Assembly (NCBI GenBank): GCA_902362805.1
Contig: CABIXY010000007.1
Span: forward strand, 62,001-126,000
Direction: 5' to 3'
Source of the DNA: Eubacteriaceae bacterium
GTDB taxonomy: Bacteria > Bacillota > Clostridia > Peptostreptococcales > Anaerovoracaceae
DNA length: 64,000 nucleotides
Made by a program: the position numbers and the translations under genes. Of the stretch, positions 34,820-43,593 are shown one piece after another; positions within the stretch are counted from its first letter, which is position 1; each line of letters opens with the position of its first letter. The notes below the pieces were generated by a model, which made no database searches, was not told the DNA's origin, and was given only the letters and a program-made list of their open reading frames with translations.

Positions 34820-35910
34820 GAGAATTGAACAAACAAGATATGATCGACCTGCTTTACGGCTGTGCCGTCTTGGGAACCGGTGGCGGCGGTAAAATCGACC
34901 ACGGGTTTGAAATCATGAAAGAAGACTTTGCGCTGGGACGGACGCTTAAGCTGGCCGACTTAGATGAAATTCCTGATGATGGTTATATCAGCATTCCTTA
35001 CGGCTGTGGCGCACCTGCAGCCGTTGGAGCAGAACTGCCCCCTGACCTGGACAGACTTCCCAAAGTGGAAGCTTCTGCTGTCATAGCATTTCAAACGCTA
35101 GAGGAAGAAATCGGGCACAAGTTTTTTGCTGTATCCTCCTCTGAACTGGGAGGCATGAATACAGCAGAAGCTCTCCATATCGCCTGTCTCCTCGATATTC
35201 CACTCGCCGATGGTGACCCTGCTGGCAGGTCGGTACCAGAGCTTTCCCAGTCCACTTTTTATATGAAGGGCTTAAGAAGCGAACCGATGGCAGTCGTTAC
35301 CAAATTCGGAGAAGTCATGGTGTTCAAAGAGATGATTGACGACTTTCGTATAGAAACCCTGGTTCGCTCCATCGCCATCGTCAGCGGCGACGATATCAGC
35401 GTCTGCGATCATCCCATGACCGGCAAGCAGTACCGAGAAGCCATCATTCCAGGTGCCATCAGCTATGCTCTGAAAATCGGCAGAATTTTACACCAGGCAA
35501 AAGAAAGCGGCGATGATGCCGCATCACAGATTGTCTCCCAAATGGCTGGAAAAATGCTCTTCAAGGGAACCGTAACCGATATGCCGTGGGAACTACGCGA
35601 TGGCTTTCAATACGGTGATATCTATCTGAAAGGCCTGAACGGCTATCAAAACGAGACCTATCAGATCAAATTTAAGAACGAAAACATCGCTTCTTACCGC
35701 AATGGGAAAATCGACGTTACAGTTCCCGATCTGATCTGTATGATAGATAAAGAGGGAAATCCGATGACCACACCGGACTTTTCCATAGGCGACGAGATGA
35801 CTGTCTTTGCACTTCCTGCCCCACAAATGTGGAAGTGTCGTGAAGGTTTGGAAATCTTCGGTCCCAGACATTTCGGCATCGACGTGGATTACGTGCCTTT
35901 CGATCAGTAA
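34816..35910 (+). CDS. DUF917-family protein, second of a tandem pair
   Basis: A 364-residue paralogue of the preceding protein with the same blocks (GTGGGGKIDHG, YGCGAPAAV, SSSELGGMNTAEALHIACLL, VCDHPMTGKQY). The ATG overlaps the previous stop (ATGA), with AGGAGG upstream. Tandem copies suggest either a heteromeric enzyme or two enzymes acting on related substrates. No hydantoinase or oxoprolinase (HyuA/HyuB), the usual partners, is encoded nearby. Catalytic role unproven. Confidence 0.88.
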   Translation: MRELNKQDMIDLLYGCAVLGTGGGGKIDHGFEIMKEDFALGRTLKLADLDEIPDDGYISIPYGCGAPAAVGAELPPDLDRLPKVEASAVIAFQTLEEEIGHKFFAVSSSELGGMNTAEALHIACLLDIPLADGDPAGRSVPELSQSTFYMKGLRSEPMAVVTKFGEVMVFKEMIDDFRIETLVRSIAIVSGDDISVCDHPMTGKQYREAIIPGAISYALKIGRILHQAKESGDDAASQIVSQMAGKMLFKGTVTDMPWELRDGFQYGDIYLKGLNGYQNETYQIKFKNENIASYRNGKIDVTVPDLICMIDKEGNPMTTPDFSIGDEMTVFALPAPQMWKCREGLEIFGPRHFGIDVDYVPFDQ

Positions 35911-35931
35911 CATATCATTGAGACATTAAAT

Positions 35932-35967
35932 TGAAACAGGGTTGACCAGCTGGTCAGCCCTGTTTCA
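35932..35967. terminator. Convergent terminator after DUF917 operon
   Basis: A 16-bp stem TGAAACAGGGYTGACC with its complement (35932-35967), AGCT loop, one mismatch. It overlaps the 3' end of the minus-strand AlbA_2 gene and serves both transcripts, although the flanking U-runs are weak. Confidence 0.75.
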
Positions 35968-37417
35968 ACAAATAGACGCCTTTGGCCCCCGCCTGCACAA
36001 GCATATCCAGCTCCTCCAGCTGGTGAATCAGCTTCACAGCTTCTTGCCGATCGCAGCCTGTCATTTCACAAAGCAGAGCGTCCGTCAGTTTCTCCTGCAG
36101 ATCCACCGTGTCTAGTACCCATATCAATAACGCTTTCTGAGATGGATGCATCGCGCTCTTTCTGATCTTTTCCTTCATCTTTTCTCGCCTGAATAACTCT
36201 GGCGCGGAATATTCACTTATGGTTTCATGAACATCCATGCTGTTGTTCCATGTTTTTATATCAGAGTACTCTTGATGATTCTGATTCCAGAATTTGATGG
36301 TGAATTGAATATCCGTTGAATAGAATTCCGGTGGCTTTTTGTCGCTGTAGAGACGCAGTATTTCTTTAATCCCGCTTCCCCTGCGTTCCATCAGATGCAT
36401 ACGGCTTAAAACGTCTGCAATTACTGGATTTCTCCGCTCGGAGGGCAGTGCTGTCAGTTCCAGGTTCTGAATCTTTTTGCCGTTGATCATGCCGCCAGGC
36501 GAACAGATCACGAGTCTGTCGTTGAACATGTCCACATGGATTTCACTGCCAAGAGAAAGATACGAGCGATGAACCAGCGCATTGACTAACGCCTCATGAA
36601 TCGCTGCCTCCTCATAGTCTGGCCATTCAATCCGCCCGTCTGCAGTCTTCGACCACCGCTTTTTAGAATTATTCTTGACAAAAAGCTTTGCGTTTTCCAA
36701 AAGTGACAAAATATTTCCTTCGTATTCCTTATCATCTAAGGCATCTTTAAACAGTGAGCCTGCCTCAAGTCCATCCCATCTGGTACAGAAGATGCGGGAC
36801 TGCAGCAAAGGGCACTGATCAGTAAACAGAAGACCCGCATTGGTCAATTTTCCGCTGCGATCAGCTAAACCAAAGGAAATATAGTCCCCTGGTTCTAAAG
36901 CTTTGTGCATGCGTTGTCTGTAGGTCGCTTCAAAAATTGAAAAACTAAAATCCGACTTATTATATTCGGTAATCATTGCGTCAAAGGACATTCTCTGACC
37001 CTTTAAAATCAGTTCGCTCAAAATGTTAGGAGGAGCCTGTACGCTTTCTTCTCCCATTCTCACATATGGAATCCTGTTACCATCCGAGACGTAATAATAC
37101 GGAGCCAAATTTCCTGCTTTGACTTCTAACTTTAAAATCGCTCTGCCATCATCAGCTTTGACTGGTGTCAATATAAAGTAAGCCGCAGGTTCTATCTTTG
37201 CCAGTATTAATTCGCTGATTTTTTCTGATGCATTTTGTAAATCCGACAGACCTTCCAAAGAACCATCACTGTTAATTCCAAAGTAAATTGTTCCGCCCAA
37301 ACCGTTGGAAAATGCACTGACAGTTTTCAGCCAGCTCTTTGCCTTTTTTGTTTCTAATGCGCTCTTGAACTCATATTCTGTTGCCTCTGCGATTAAGTGA
37401 TCAGTAAAGCTGTCCAT
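35954..37417 (-). CDS. AlbA_2 / Schlafen-like ATP-binding protein
   Basis: About 487 residues from the ATG at 37417 (TTGGAGGAAA upstream; the longer frame would start with TTG at 37432). An N-terminal AlbA_2 domain (about 8-120: EYEFKSALETKKAK and GGTIYFGINSDGSLEGL) is followed by a GHKL-type ATPase part (EEAAIHEALVNALVHRSYLS, RLVICSPGGM) and a winged-helix C-terminus. Annotated as putative RecG-like or transcriptional regulators in many genomes; the true role is unknown and some relatives occur in phage-defence contexts. Confidence 0.87.
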   Translation of the reverse strand: MDSFTDHLIAEATEYEFKSALETKKAKSWLKTVSAFSNGLGGTIYFGINSDGSLEGLSDLQNASEKISELILAKIEPAAYFILTPVKADDGRAILKLEVKAGNLAPYYYVSDGNRIPYVRMGEESVQAPPNILSELILKGQRMSFDAMITEYNKSDFSFSIFEATYRQRMHKALEPGDYISFGLADRSGKLTNAGLLFTDQCPLLQSRIFCTRWDGLEAGSLFKDALDDKEYEGNILSLLENAKLFVKNNSKKRWSKTADGRIEWPDYEEAAIHEALVNALVHRSYLSLGSEIHVDMFNDRLVICSPGGMINGKKIQNLELTALPSERRNPVIADVLSRMHLMERRGSGIKEILRLYSDKKPPEFYSTDIQFTIKFWNQNHQEYSDIKTWNNSMDVHETISEYSAPELFRREKMKEKIRKSAMHPSQKALLIWVLDTVDLQEKLTDALLCEMTGCDRQEAVKLIHQLEELDMLVQAGAKGVYLLKQG

Positions 37418-37502
37418 GCTAATTTCCTCCAACTATACATTACCATAATTTTACATCAAAGCGTGAAAAAATGCAAGAAAAATTACATAATTTTACAAAA
37501 TC

Positions 37503-37718
37503 TCAATCACCCGAGGAACTTTTTTGGGCTACTTCTTCTTTCAGCTTCCCGATCTCATAGATAATCAGGCTGGTGCAGGTCACGATCAATCCAACAAAAA
37601 AAGATAGCATAAAGAGAATTATTAGATAATCAGAAAAAACCATTCCTACGAAAACGCATGTTAAAAAAAATCCTACTGCCGCTACAAGTCCTGTCATAAT
37701 ACTCTGTCCCAGATTCAT
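37503..37718 (-). CDS. Small two-helix membrane protein
   Basis: A 71-residue peptide with two hydrophobic segments (about 8-29 and 32-56) and a Lys/Glu-rich tail, KLKEEVAQKSSSGD. Ribosome site AGGTCAGG. Unrecognised; a plausible small membrane gene because start, site and hydrophobic pattern agree, but no operon partner supports it. Confidence 0.5.
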   Translation of the reverse strand: MNLGQSIMTGLVAAVGFFLTCVFVGMVFSDYLIILFMLSFFVGLIVTCTSLIIYEIGKLKEEVAQKSSSGD

Positions 37719-37860
37719 ACTCTACCTGACCTTTCTTCATCAATAGTAACTTTCTTATATGATTCCATATTATCATATTGACTTGCGCATTACAATTCAG
37801 AGCTGAACTTCTTTAGAATTTTTAAGAATTAGAACAGACATCGTTCATATAAACGTTAAA

Positions 37861-37891
37861 AGGAGCGTTCACTCAAAAGTGATCCGCTCCT
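37861..37891 (-). terminator. Terminator of the small frameshifted gene
   Basis: On the minus strand, GGAGCG, GATCACT, loop, AGTGAA, CGCTCC (37863-37890, one interior mismatch) followed by TTTTAA. It covers the stop codon of the second reading frame. Confidence 0.7.
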
Positions 37892-38032
37892 CTTTGATTT
37901 CTATATGTACTTTCAAGATTCCAATGACCACGACTTCATCATCGTCATGGTACTGGACGTTTCGTGTGCGTGCTTTAGCAGCCACAAATAAATTAAATCC
38001 CTCTTTTCTTTTTCACTCATTTTGTCACTCAT
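37873..38032 (-). pseudogene. Small gene with apparent frameshift
   Basis: The minus strand has GGAGGGAATT before an ATG at 38032 (MSDKMSEKEKRDLIY...). The uninterrupted frame stops after 39 codons at 37913. One base-frame over, from about 37985 on, a better-looking continuation runs FVAAKARTRNVQYHDDDEVV then VIGILKVHIEIKEERITFE and stops at 37873, exactly inside the terminator hairpin. This suggests a ~50-residue protein with a single indel, or programmed slippage. Family unknown. Confidence 0.5.
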
Positions 38033-38174
38033 AATTCCCTCCTGACAGGTAAGCCCTGTTTTAGATTTTTCTATAACCCCTTTTGACAGTTCAATTATAC
38101 AGAAAATTTATGTAGTATATAGGTATGATTTTGTGATGAAATGGTGAACGATGTCTTACGAAATTATTACAGAA

Positions 38175-40727
38175 CTAATCTGTATAATATCGTAATCGCT
38201 CGATTACACTTTCTTTTTCTGTCTTTTTATACATCAAAAGCGGTACTGAGATACAGATGGCAAAAATTCCTGCGATGCAGCCTGCCAGCCAGCCCCACGG
38301 ATAACTGAATACAAAATAGGCAATTCTTTGGTTCATAATCCATTTGAGTGCAAACAGAAGACCGCTTCCAAAAATCATCGTCGCAACCGTCACGACAAGG
38401 CTGTAGAAGATCCCCTCTATCAACAGCAGCTTTCGCAGCTGCCGGCGTGTCAGTCCGATACTCTCCATGACAGCAAATTCTTTACGCCGTAAGGCCAGCC
38501 CTGTCATCGTAACATTGACATAGTTTACAAGGCCCATGAGAATCAAAATCGTGCAGAGCGCCCCCATGACAATTCTGCTGGATGTAAGGTAGTCCTTCGC
38601 TTCTTCCATGACATCTGACTTCGCATTAAACAAAATCATTTCCTTATCTGCCGTATGCTCGCCCAGTTTCCTCTTGGGCGCTATGGTCTTGTTGTAGTCG
38701 GTAATCAATAGGTTCAGCTGGTTCTTCAGCAGAGGCTCCAGTTCCGGCCTTACATTGAGTTCTATGCCAAAAGTCTGCTCCGTCAGGTTCATCTTCTGAA
38801 AGCCCTCTTCACTAGTGAGCAGATACAGGATGCCCGATCCATTCCACGTCGTCTTAAATTTCGGCAGACCTTTCTTGGTGAAATCCAAGTACCCGCTGCA
38901 GGAAAGCGTGCCCGTCTGTTCTCCTGCTAAATTATAGATGTTCAACGGCATGCCGATGGTTTTCTCACTCTTCTCCGTCATAATTCTGGACAAGTTGTGA
39001 TAGTGGAGAATCATAAATCCATTTCCGTCTAACACGCGGTCCACGTCTACAGTCAGCCCCTCTTCTTCTGCAAAGGATTTGATCTGCTTCAGGATATCAT
39101 CACTGAGCGCCTGGACGACGAAAGTGAACGAGGTCTTTTTGTCATAACCCCATGAGGCGATTCTCGGCGCCAAGGCCTTTTCATCACTAAAAACTCTGCC
39201 GTAGCCGCCGTGAACGACGACTTCTTCTTCAATACCTGCCAAGTCTTCAATCTTTTCTTTAAAATCGTCTTTTATAAAAACGTCGTCATCACTATAGTTT
39301 TCCACCTGCATGGCGTTCATATGAGATATGATACTAAAATCCGAATTCTCATAGTTAATCTGATTGGTCTGATCCGTTCCTTTCGAGAGGACAATCGCAC
39401 AAAGAGAAATGGTGATACCGAGAACCAGGGATAGTACGGTGATACAGAACCGTCTGCGAAAGCGGAAAATATTCCTCCAGGCCATATGAGCAATAGCCCC
39501 GCCTTTCGTGGTCTTCTTTTCTTTTTCCTTTGTCTCCGTCCTCTGTTCTGTAAACTTTGCCGCTTCTACAGGTGACATTTTGATCACTTTCCTCATGGCC
39601 ATGGATGCACTGAGAAAAGTCACGACAGCCCCAAAAGTGACTGCAAAAATGAGAATCCATGGTTTAAACGCAATCATGGTCGAGGCGTTTCCCAGACCGT
39701 GGAGATACATGCTGGAAAGAAGTTTCGGTATGATCAGCAGGGTTACTGCGCTGCCGATGACCACGCCCATCCCACTGCCCCACAGGACGGTTTTTGTCAC
39801 CTGACGATAGACGATACGCCTTAGCTGTCCTTTGGTAGTACCCAGAGTCTTCAGCAGCCCGTACTGACGGATATCTCTGTTCAGAGATATCTGCAATACA
39901 TTGTTCAGCAGCAGATAAGCGCCCAGCAAAATCACAACAGTTAATAAAAATGCCGTGTCTAAACCTCCCGCCAAATCGTAAACAGACTGGTAGCTCATGG
40001 AATTTCCGCCGAAAAACTGCTGGGTATCGTCCCTCATCGGCACGTCGTCATACAGCTTCTGTTCTATCTGCTCATCCTCAAGGGTGTCGTTTTGCTGCAT
40101 CAGCAGCAGAGAATTCATCTCGACGTCGACAGGTAAGCTGTCCAAGAACTGCTGAGAACAAAATCCTCGCGGCGGCGCTACAGAAGGGTCAACGTACTCC
40201 GTGTAGAAGCCGGAAAGCCGGAATTCTTTTTTAATCGTCTCTCCGCTGTCCAGTGTCAGTTTTACTGGGATTTTCATGTTCAGCTTGGGATTTTCAATGC
40301 CTGTCTCCTTCAGGGCGCGGATCGGCAGCATGATTTCGTTTTCCTTTGACGGATAGTCTCCGTGAACATCGGTATAGGCGGGCAGCTGCATGGTCTCATA
40401 TGCGTTTTTATCTAAAACTTCGCAGGTGAAGACGTCTGTACTGCCCAAATACACTGATTTCCCCGTTTCTTTTATATAGCTGAGGCCTTCAATGGTTTTA
40501 ATCTGTCGATCCGTCGGTCTTTCTAGCGTCGTATAGGCTGATGTACCAGAAGTTCTCAAGTAAAGCAGGTAATCCGCTTCGATTTTGCCGATGGAGAGAC
40601 TGAATACGCCGAAGAGGGTGATGACAACAAAGGCTACCGCTCCAATGAGAATGCGGTTGCGGCCTCTGTTCTCCTTATAACTGGCAAAGGCCAGCAGGCG
40701 GATGATTTCTCGGTTATTGTTTCTCAT
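38175..40727 (-). CDS. FtsX-like ABC transporter permease
   Basis: About 850 residues from the ATG at 40727 (AAGGTG upstream). One N-terminal membrane segment, a ~210-residue extracytoplasmic domain, three segments (about 260-390), a second single segment near 430, another large external domain, and three C-terminal segments (about 735-845). This duplicated FtsX/MacB-like layout is typical of 8-10-TM permeases for lipids or peptide antibiotics. It pairs with the LolD-like ATPase upstream. Regulated expression by the adjacent two-component system suggests envelope-stress or antimicrobial-peptide response. Confidence 0.92.
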   Translation of the reverse strand: MRNNNREIIRLLAFASYKENRGRNRILIGAVAFVVITLFGVFSLSIGKIEADYLLYLRTSGTSAYTTLERPTDRQIKTIEGLSYIKETGKSVYLGSTDVFTCEVLDKNAYETMQLPAYTDVHGDYPSKENEIMLPIRALKETGIENPKLNMKIPVKLTLDSGETIKKEFRLSGFYTEYVDPSVAPPRGFCSQQFLDSLPVDVEMNSLLLMQQNDTLEDEQIEQKLYDDVPMRDDTQQFFGGNSMSYQSVYDLAGGLDTAFLLTVVILLGAYLLLNNVLQISLNRDIRQYGLLKTLGTTKGQLRRIVYRQVTKTVLWGSGMGVVIGSAVTLLIIPKLLSSMYLHGLGNASTMIAFKPWILIFAVTFGAVVTFLSASMAMRKVIKMSPVEAAKFTEQRTETKEKEKKTTKGGAIAHMAWRNIFRFRRRFCITVLSLVLGITISLCAIVLSKGTDQTNQINYENSDFSIISHMNAMQVENYSDDDVFIKDDFKEKIEDLAGIEEEVVVHGGYGRVFSDEKALAPRIASWGYDKKTSFTFVVQALSDDILKQIKSFAEEEGLTVDVDRVLDGNGFMILHYHNLSRIMTEKSEKTIGMPLNIYNLAGEQTGTLSCSGYLDFTKKGLPKFKTTWNGSGILYLLTSEEGFQKMNLTEQTFGIELNVRPELEPLLKNQLNLLITDYNKTIAPKRKLGEHTADKEMILFNAKSDVMEEAKDYLTSSRIVMGALCTILILMGLVNYVNVTMTGLALRRKEFAVMESIGLTRRQLRKLLLIEGIFYSLVVTVATMIFGSGLLFALKWIMNQRIAYFVFSYPWGWLAGCIAGIFAICISVPLLMYKKTEKESVIERLRYYTD

Positions 40728-40732
40728 GGGGA

Positions 40733-41395
40733 TCACCTTACCTTGCCGTCTTCGATGCGGATCATCCGGTCTGCCATCTGCGCGATCTCCTCGTTGTGAG
40801 TGACTACCACGATGGTCTGGCTGAATCTGGCAGCACTGGCTTTCAGGAGTCCCACTACCTCGATACCAGTCTTGGAATCCAGGTTGCCAGTTGGTTCATC
40901 AGCCAATATGACGGCTGGTTTCATGGACAACGCCCTGGCAATGGCCACTCTCTGCTGCTGCCCTCCCGATAAGGTATTGGGCATGCTGTACAGCTTGTCT
41001 CTCAGCTTCAGGCTGTCCGTAATTTGATCGAAGAAGTTCAAATCCTGTCCCATGCCATCCAGCTTCAGGGGCAGCGTGATATTTTCGCTAACATTGAGAA
41101 TGGGCAGCAAATTGTAATTCTGAAAGACAAAACCAATATTTCTTCTGCGAAACACGGTCAATTCTTCGCTCGTAAGGGTCGTCAGGTTTCTTCCTCTGAC
41201 GATGATATCGCCGCTGGTTGGATCATCGAGACCGCCCAGCATATTGAGCAGGGTCGTCTTGCCACTGCCCGAAGAACCGATAATTGCGATAAACTCACCT
41301 TCTTCTATGGAAATATTAATGCCGTCTAAGGCTCTTACCTCACCAGATGGGGTTTGGTATATTTTTTTCAAATCAGTAGTTTTTAGCACTTCCAT
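40733..41395 (-). CDS. ABC transporter ATPase (LolD/MacB/BceA type)
   Basis: A 220-residue ATPase. Walker A GSSGSGKTTLLN (about 38-49), Q-loop FVFQNYNLLP, signature LSGGQQQRVAIARAL and Walker B VILADEPTGNLDSKT. The NYNLLP and EPTGNLDS blocks are those of the LolD/BceA subfamily working with FtsX-like permeases. AGGAGG precedes the ATG. Its stop lies five bases before the permease ATG. Upstream on the same strand a terminator separates it from the sensor kinase gene, so it probably has its own promoter. Confidence 0.95.
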   Translation of the reverse strand: MEVLKTTDLKKIYQTPSGEVRALDGINISIEEGEFIAIIGSSGSGKTTLLNMLGGLDDPTSGDIIVRGRNLTTLTSEELTVFRRRNIGFVFQNYNLLPILNVSENITLPLKLDGMGQDLNFFDQITDSLKLRDKLYSMPNTLSGGQQQRVAIARALSMKPAVILADEPTGNLDSKTGIEVVGLLKASAARFSQTIVVVTHNEEIAQMADRMIRIEDGKVR

Positions 41396-41459
41396 CTCTA
41401 ACCTCCTATTACTTTATAAGTTCATCATAGCAGTTAAGACTCACAAGGTAGTTACAAAC

Positions 41460-41492
41460 AAGAAAAAAAAGGCGTGGCGTCTCGCACATGCC
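41460..41492 (-). terminator. Terminator between sensor kinase and ABC genes
   Basis: On the minus strand, a GC-rich imperfect stem (GGCATGTGC pairing with GCCACGCC, one mismatch and one bulge) followed by eight T residues, directly after the kinase stop codon. Confidence 0.75.
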
Positions 41493-41493
41493 T

Positions 41494-42336
41494 TTAAGCT
41501 GGCAGAAAAACTGAAATTCTCACCCCCTGCTCCAGAGCAGAGGCTTTCATAAATCCCTGATGCTGCAGTACGATTTCTCTAGTCAGATATAATCCCAGGC
41601 CGAAACCTTCCTGGTTCGTTATCTTTTTTCCTCTATAGAACCGCTTAAAAATCAGATTTTCTTCACCTTTTTCGATGCCCATGCCAAAGTCCCTGACCGA
41701 AATTTCTGCGAACATTTCGTTACACCGTACCTCTATATCGATATATGAATTGGGGGATGAATACTTGATACTATTATCAAGGAGATTGAATACCGCCTCA
41801 CTGAGCCAATTGACATCATGGGCAATCTGTAAGTTTTCATCCATTTGCAGCCTGATCATAATGCCTTTTTCTTCTGCGCCGGCCTCCGCCTGTAAGATAC
41901 TTTTCAGCAATGTATCTTTGAGAGGGGCTGCTTCTTTCTTGATTTGAATGATCCTGCTCTCCAGTCTGGCCATTTTGATAAAACTCTCTGTGAGAAAACG
42001 GATTCTCTTTTCTGAAGCGGCGATAGCTTCGATATATGACAGTTCCTGCTCTCTGCTGTTTCCTTCTTCCTCCAGCAGCTGCAGATACCCTTCCATGTTA
42101 GCAAGAGGATTACGCAGCTGGTGAGCGATTTCACTGATCAACCCTTTGATTTCATCTCTGTCTTTGGTCAGCTGCGCTTCCTGCCCTCTGATCTTGTCAG
42201 AAAGGCGCAAAATCTGATGCTCGACCTTTGACGGCAGTGTATCCTCGTCGCGCAGAATCTGATCAGCAGATTCGCCGCTGATGAGTTTCTCCAGAGCCTG
42301 AGAAAGGACTTCCATTTCTTTTTTCCGCTGAAACAT
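41494..42336 (-). CDS. Soluble-looking sensor histidine kinase
   Basis: About 280 residues from the ATG at 42336 (GGGGGAAA site, 8 nt after the regulator stop). H-box EIAHQLRNPLANM (about 90-102, phospho-His in AHQ), N-box AVFNLLDNSIKYSS, G1 DFGMGI and G2 GFGLGLYL. No transmembrane segment is present: the ~85-residue N-terminus is a charged, helical, coiled-coil-like stretch. It therefore probably senses through a partner, perhaps the ABC permease, as in Bce-type modules. Confidence 0.92.
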   Translation of the reverse strand: MFQRKKEMEVLSQALEKLISGESADQILRDEDTLPSKVEHQILRLSDKIRGQEAQLTKDRDEIKGLISEIAHQLRNPLANMEGYLQLLEEEGNSREQELSYIEAIAASEKRIRFLTESFIKMARLESRIIQIKKEAAPLKDTLLKSILQAEAGAEEKGIMIRLQMDENLQIAHDVNWLSEAVFNLLDNSIKYSSPNSYIDIEVRCNEMFAEISVRDFGMGIEKGEENLIFKRFYRGKKITNQEGFGLGLYLTREIVLQHQGFMKASALEQGVRISVFLPA

Positions 42337-42343
42337 TTTCCCC

Positions 42344-43012
42344 CTACTTTCCAAAAACATAACCCAGTCCAAAAACATTTTTGATGAAAATTGGATTTGC
42401 CGGATCCGGCTCTATCTTTTTCCGCAGTCTGCTCATCGTCACGTTGATCGTGTGTTCTTCCACAAAGGCGCCGCTCTGGTCCCATACCTGGTCCAAAATC
42501 AATTCCTTTGTTACCACCTGCCCCTTGTTTCTGATTAGAATCGCAAGCAGCTGAAATTCTTTAACAGTCAGTTTAATTTCCTGATCCTGATATGTCACCT
42601 GTCTGCTGTCCAAATCCACGGCCAAATCCATATAGTGAAACAGATTTTTCTCTTCTTCTGTCCTTCTGAGCACAGCTTCCACGTGTTTGAGCAACACCTT
42701 CATAGGAAATGGTTTTACCAGGTAATCGTCTGCACCCAGGTCAAAAGCGCGGATCATGTCCTCTTCTTCATCGCGGGCAGTGAGAAAAATGACTGGAATA
42801 TGGTTGTACTCATGGGCCCGTCTGCATAAATCCAGCCCTTCGCCATCCGGGAGATTGATGTCGATGATCATCAGGTCGGGATGGTCATCAATCAGTAAAA
42901 GGCCTTCGCCAAAAGAAAATGCCCGTTTCACTTCATATTCCGCTTTCACGAGAAACTGATATAACGCCTCGTTAAACAACTGGTCGTCTTCTATCATTAC
43001 TATTTTTTTCAT
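42344..43012 (-). CDS. OmpR-family response regulator
   Basis: A 222-residue regulator. Receiver domain (1-120) with acidic pocket EDD (8-10), phosphoacceptor Asp in LMIIDINLPDGEG (about residue 51) and KPF (about 101). The C-terminal winged helix (about 130-220) carries VKEFQLLAILIRNKGQVV and SRLRKKIEPDPANP. GAGGAGGGC precedes the ATG. It is first in the two-gene regulator/kinase operon and likely controls the ABC genes downstream. Confidence 0.95.
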   Translation of the reverse strand: MKKIVMIEDDQLFNEALYQFLVKAEYEVKRAFSFGEGLLLIDDHPDLMIIDINLPDGEGLDLCRRAHEYNHIPVIFLTARDEEEDMIRAFDLGADDYLVKPFPMKVLLKHVEAVLRRTEEEKNLFHYMDLAVDLDSRQVTYQDQEIKLTVKEFQLLAILIRNKGQVVTKELILDQVWDQSGAFVEEHTINVTMSRLRKKIEPDPANPIFIKNVFGLGYVFGK

Positions 43013-43032
43013 GTCGCCCTCCTCTGCTTTCT

Positions 43033-43062
43033 ATTGTATCACAAAGAAAAGGTTCGTGACAA
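43033..43062 (-). promoter_or_regulatory. Two-component operon promoter
   Basis: Minus strand: TTGTCA (43057-43062), 18-bp spacer, TACAAT (43033-43038), about 20 bp before the response-regulator start. Confidence 0.65.
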
Positions 43063-43112
43063 GAAACTCAAAATATGCTACCCTGTAACCATAAGAGAAA
43101 GGAGCCTGACGA

Positions 43113-43136
43113 ATGGGAAATAGAATTTGTGCATAG
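43113..43136 (+). CDS. Possible 7-codon leader peptide (MGNRICA)
   Basis: An ATG with a strong AAAGGAG site opens a 7-codon frame ending in TAG, 79 bp before the CD3324-like gene. Right after it, GCGAAGGC (43136-43143) can pair with GCCTTTGC (43174-43181). The arrangement fits a translation-dependent leader, but it may also be a decayed start. Confidence 0.35.
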   Translation: MGNRICA

Positions 43137-43214
43137 CGAAGGCTGCTAGCACGTAACGAAAAGAATAACAGTGGCCTTTGCTAATCCTGAAAAATTACAT
43201 TTAGGAGGTGCACA

Positions 43215-43481
43215 ATGGGCTATCAAAATCCGATCGACTTATTGCCGAAAGAACTGCTCGAACAATTACAGGAGTATGTAGAGGGGCAGATTATTTACAT
43301 TCCAAAAAAGAAGGCAAACCGAAAGCTATGGGGCGAAAACACCGATACGAAACAATTTTTGTCTTCTCGCAATCGTCAGATATACGTAGATTTCCAAAAT
43401 GGAATGGACCTTGGGCAATTGTCAGAGAAGTATTTTCTCACGGAAAAGAGCATACAGCGAATTATAAAACAGCAGAAATGA
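43215..43481 (+). CDS. CD3324-like small regulator (Mor-type helix-turn-helix)
   Basis: An 88-residue protein: an N-terminal helical part (PIDLLPKELLEQLQEYVEGQ), YIPKKKANRKLWG, then a C-terminal helix-turn-helix, NGMDLGQLSEKYFLTEKSIQ (about 63-82). This is the pattern of CD3324-family proteins related to the Mor/C-repressor DNA-binding domain, frequent in Clostridia and of unknown target. Strong ribosome site AGGAGGTG. It stands alone between the two-component promoter and a terminator, so it may regulate neighbouring exporter genes (inference). Confidence 0.82.
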   Translation: MGYQNPIDLLPKELLEQLQEYVEGQIIYIPKKKANRKLWGENTDTKQFLSSRNRQIYVDFQNGMDLGQLSEKYFLTEKSIQRIIKQQK

Positions 43482-43486
43482 GATAG

Positions 43487-43524
43487 AAAGATGTGCCATG
43501 ACTTTTCAGGCACATCTTTGTTTT
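43487..43524 (+). terminator. Terminator after the CD3324-like gene
   Basis: An 11-bp perfect stem AAAGATGTGCC/GGCACATCTTT (43487-43497, 43509-43519) followed by GTTTT. Confidence 0.88.
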
Positions 43525-43593
43525 AAGAGAAAGTATGAGGTTTCAGAGTTATTTCCCAGTTGATATAATGATTTTGAAAGAGGAGATATACAC

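Noticed and set aside
34692..34892. Short frame spanning the junction of the two DUF917 genes
   Set aside because: An out-of-frame shadow of the overlapping paralogues with no initiation signals.
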